Assembly (NCBI GenBank): GCA_947382445.1 | Contig: CANCZH010000036.1 | Location: 1 to 17,491 of the forward strand | Origin: an uncultured Clostridium sp. | Lineage (GTDB): Bacteria > Bacillota_A > Clostridia > TANB77 > CAG-508 | Reading direction: 5' to 3' | DNA length: 17,491 nt | Shown: positions 15,901 through 17,491 of the stretch, piece by piece | How the letters are laid out: each line of letters opens with the position of its first letter | Numbering within the stretch: position 1 is the stretch's first letter | Made by a program: the position numbers and the translations under genes | Notes under the pieces: model-generated | Seen by the model: only the letters and a program-made list of their open reading frames with translations | Database searches by the model: none | What the model was told of the DNA's origin: nothing

Positions 15901-17491
15901 TAACTTTTGCTTTTGCTGTTCCTTTGTTTCCAACTTTATCTTCAAATTTAAATTCAAATTCTCCATTTTCCTTAAATGTATATGTTGTCTTTCCTTCGTT
16001 ATTTGTAATCTTCACATCTTTTTTATTAAAGTTAATTGTTGCAACTACATCTTTATTTGTTAAATCTTTTATATCATAATTTATTGTTGCAGCTGGTAAT
16101 ACTTTATCTATCCAATCTACTTTTGCTTTTATACTTCCTTTATTTCCAATACCATCTTCAAAATTAAATTCAAATTCTCCATTTTCTTTAAATGTATATG
16201 TTGTCTTTCCTTCATTATTTGTTACTTTTACATCTTTCTTGTCAAAACTAATTGTTGCTACTACATCTTTATTTGTTAATTCTTTTATATTATAGTTTAT
16301 TGTTGCTTTTGGAACAACCTTATCTATCCAAATAACTTTTGCTATTGCTGTTCCTTTGTTTCCAGCATTATCTTCAAATTTGAATTCAAATTCTCCATTT
16401 TCTCTAAATGTATATGTTGTCTTTCCTTCATTATTTGTAATTCTTACATTCTCTTTATTAAAACTAATTGTTGCTGTTACATCTTTATTTGTTTTTTCTG
16501 TTATATCATATTTTACTGTTGCTACTGGAACTACTTTATCTATATAGTTAACTTTTGCTTTTGCTGTTCCTTTATTTCCTGCTTCATCTTCAAATTTAAA
16601 TTCAAATTCTCCATTTTCTGTAAATGTATATGTTGTCTTTCCTTCATTGTTTGTAATCTTTACATTTTCCTCATTAAAGCTAATTGTTGCTGTTACATCT
16701 TTATTTGTTTTTTCTGCTATATCATATTTTATTGTTGCTACTGGAACTACTTTATCTATCCAATTAACTTTTGCTATGATATTTCCTTTATTTCCACTGA
16801 TATCTTCAAATTTAAATTCAAACTGTCCATTTTCTGTAAATGTATATACATTTTTTCCTTCATTATTTGTTATTTTTACATTCTCTTTGTCAAAGCTAAT
16901 TGTTGCTGTTACATCTTTATTTGTTTTTTCTGTTATATCATATTTTATTGTTGCTTTTGCTTCTGTTTTATTTATCCAATTTACTTCTGCAATTGCTTCT
17001 CCTTTATTTTTAGCAGCATCTTCAAATTCAAATTTAAATTCTCCATTTTCTGTGAATGTATATGTTGTTCTTCCTTCATTATTTAAAACTTTTACATTTT
17101 CTTCATTAAAGCTAATTGTTGCTGTTACATCTTTATTTGTTAAATCTTTTATATCATATTCTATTGTTGCTTCTGGAACAACTTTATCTATCCAATTAAC
17201 ATTTGCTTTTATACTTCCTCTATTTCCTACTGCATCTGCAAAACTAAATTCAAATTCTCCATTCTCTGCAAATGTATATGTCGTTTTTCCTTCATTATTT
17301 AAAACTTCTACATTTTCTTTATTGAAACTAATTGTTGCTGTTACATCTTTATTTGTTAAAGTCTTTATATCATATTCTATTGTTGCTTCTGGAATAACTT
17401 TATCTATCCAATCTACTTTCGCTTTGGCTTTTCCTTTATTTCCTGCTGCATCTTCAAATTCAAATTCAAATTCTCCATTTTCTGTAAATGT
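12989..17491 (-). CDS. Giant Ig-like repeat surface protein with IPATG sorting signal (N-terminus outside window)
   Basis: The frame is open from the window edge to the TAA at 12991-12989, giving 1500 residues; its start lies beyond 17491. There are about 18 tandem Ig-like units of 72 residues with the recurring pattern TNKDVTATISF, NNEGKTTYTF, ENGEFEFKFED, AAGNKG and a WIDK-xxP linker, typical of extracellular bacterial Ig-like stalk repeats. Then come eight Pro-rich 13-residue repeats (PSPSTNPGEDKPT), a spacer, IPATG (13108-13094), a hydrophobic helix (TLCMPVLIILVGIAVYL) and the basic tail KRRNRKE, which together form a sortase-type wall-anchor signal. It is probably a long stalk displaying an N-terminal adhesin or enzyme on the cell surface. 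The protein is almost free of Cys, and no catalytic domain is visible in this part. A terminator follows. Confidence 0.9.
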   Translation of the reverse strand, partial: TFTENGEFEFEFEDAAGNKGKAKAKVDWIDKVIPEATIEYDIKTLTNKDVTATISFNKENVEVLNNEGKTTYTFAENGEFEFSFADAVGNRGSIKANVNWIDKVVPEATIEYDIKDLTNKDVTATISFNEENVKVLNNEGRTTYTFTENGEFKFEFEDAAKNKGEAIAEVNWINKTEAKATIKYDITEKTNKDVTATISFDKENVKITNNEGKNVYTFTENGQFEFKFEDISGNKGNIIAKVNWIDKVVPVATIKYDIAEKTNKDVTATISFNEENVKITNNEGKTTYTFTENGEFEFKFEDEAGNKGTAKAKVNYIDKVVPVATVKYDITEKTNKDVTATISFNKENVRITNNEGKTTYTFRENGEFEFKFEDNAGNKGTAIAKVIWIDKVVPKATINYNIKELTNKDVVATISFDKKDVKVTNNEGKTTYTFKENGEFEFNFEDGIGNKGSIKAKVDWIDKVLPAATINYDIKDLTNKDVVATINFNKKDVKITNNEGKTTYTFKENGEFEFKFEDKVGNKGTAKAKVNWIDKIVPKATINYDIKDLTNKDVTATVTFDKENVKVTNNEGKTTYTFKENGEFEFKFEDIAGNKGTAKAKVNYIDKVVPVATVKYDITKLTNKDVVATISFDKKDVKVTNNEGKTTYTFKENGEFEFKFEDKAGNKGTVKAKVNYIDKVAPLATIKYDIAELTNKDVTATISFNEKDVKILNNEGKTTYKFTKNGQFKFEFEDAAKNKGEAIAEVDWINKTEAKVTVKYDITKLTNKDVTATISFDKENVKITNNSGKNTYTFKENGEFEFKFEDAAGNKGNLIAKVNWIDKVTPKATINYDVKKLTNKDVVATISFDEKNVKVTNNEGKTTYTFKENGELEFKFEDAAGNKGTAKAKVDWIDKIAPKATIKYSIEKPTNKDVVATINFDKKDAKVTNNEGKTTYTFKENGEFEFEFEDAAGNKGKIKAKVDFIDKVVPEAKIEYNIKDLTKNDVIATISFNKENVKIVNNDGKNSYTFKENGEFEFEFEDIAGNKGKGKAKVDWIDKVIPEPTIKYDITGLTNKDVTATISFNKKNVKILNNEGKTTYKFVENGQFKFQYEDAVGNKGEAIAEVNWINKTEAKVSITYDITKLTNKNVTATINFDKENVKITNNNGKNKYTFKENGKFEFRFEDAAGNKGNIIVKVDWIDKVVPKATIKYDITDPTNKDVTAIISFDEKNVKVINNNSNSRYIFKENGEFKFEFEDAAGNKGTEIAKVNWIDRDAPKATIKYDVVEKTSKPVTAILECNEEIVIKNNEGKNKYTFTKNGEFEFVYTDKAGNEGKTVAKVTWIVQESKPSPSTNPGEDKPTPSPSTNPGEDKPTPSPSTNPGEDKPTPSPSTNPGEDKPTPSPSTNPGEDKPTPSPSTNPGEDKPTPSPSTNPGEDKPTPSPSTNPGENKPTQNPSINSGKDDNNANQTQKPNNVIYINKIPATGLSEIRSIIRTLCMPVLIILVGIAVYLTKRRNRKE
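13199..13510 (-). repeat. Tandem 39-base repeats encoding PSPSTNPGEDKPT
   Basis: Eight nearly identical 39-base units in frame, differing mostly at silent positions (for example GGA/GGG Gly and TCC/TCT on the plus strand), with a degenerate ninth (PTQNPSINSGKDD) on the C-terminal side. They encode a stiff Pro-rich wall-spanning segment just before the sorting signal. Such near-identity suggests copy-number changes by slippage or recombination. Confidence 0.92.
13515..17491 (-). repeat. Tandem 216-base repeats encoding Ig-like domains
   Basis: About 18 units of 72 codons, recognisable by the WIDK/WINK linker recurring about every 216 bases and by the shared NNEGKTTYTFKENGEFEF core. The array continues past the window edge. 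Units differ by amino-acid changes in the linker and strands, more than the 39-base repeats do. A subset has the WINKTEAK linker with GEAIAE, at about 16970, 15240 and 14160. Confidence 0.93.

Noticed and set aside
16013..16015. GTG as the start codon of the repeat surface protein
   Set aside because: The frame is open upstream all the way to the window edge and keeps encoding the same repeats, so this Val codon is internal.
15024..16547. Open plus-strand frames opposite the Ig-like repeats
   Set aside because: They recur with the 216-base unit, and their hydrophobic translation is the antisense of the Lys/Glu/Phe-rich repeats.

Overview
The window comes from a low-GC Gram-positive bacterium, most likely an uncultured clostridial Bacillota. 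Supporting signs are the very AT-rich coding sequence, the Asp23/AmaP/DUF2273 cluster, RemA, the omega subunit of RNA polymerase, PriA-Def-Fmt synteny, and a wall-anchored protein with a C-terminal sorting signal. All supported genes lie on the minus strand, so transcription runs from high to low coordinates. The contig edge is raw: bases 1-47 are an Illumina P5/Read-1 adapter with an 8-base index, and genuine sequence starts at base 48.

In transcription order: (1) 17491-12989 is the C-terminal 1500 residues of a giant surface protein with about 18 Ig-like repeats of 72 residues, eight 13-residue Pro-rich repeats, an IPATG sorting motif, a membrane segment and a basic tail, followed by a terminator. 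(2) A consensus promoter at 12754-12782 opens a long gene string: a membrane-anchored LolA-like protein, an unknown charged protein, a GtrA-family membrane protein, rsmE, an unknown four-TM protein, yicC, remA, rpoZ, gmk, priA, def and fmt. (3) A second consensus promoter at 3294-3322 drives asp23, amaP, a DUF2273 gene, nusB, xseA, xseB and the first nine codons of what may be formate-tetrahydrofolate ligase. Most genes serve translation and tRNA/rRNA maturation, nucleotide supply, replication restart and DNA repair, with one-carbon folate chemistry linking fmt to the possible ligase.

The most unusual observation is that three genes (xseA, priA twice, gtrA) are interrupted by four +1 frameshifts of identical form. 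In each, a single extra C sits immediately before a conserved glycine codon GGN, so the reading frame meets CGG, and skipping that C restores the full family sequence. I found no other in-frame CGG codon in the window. This is either a systematic sequence artefact or +1 recoding at an unassigned or hungry CGG codon. The sequence alone cannot decide.

Three long palindromic elements occupy intergenic gaps (1561-1686, 4796-4920, 7202-7396). The first two are copies of one family, with a compensatory base-pair change in the stem.
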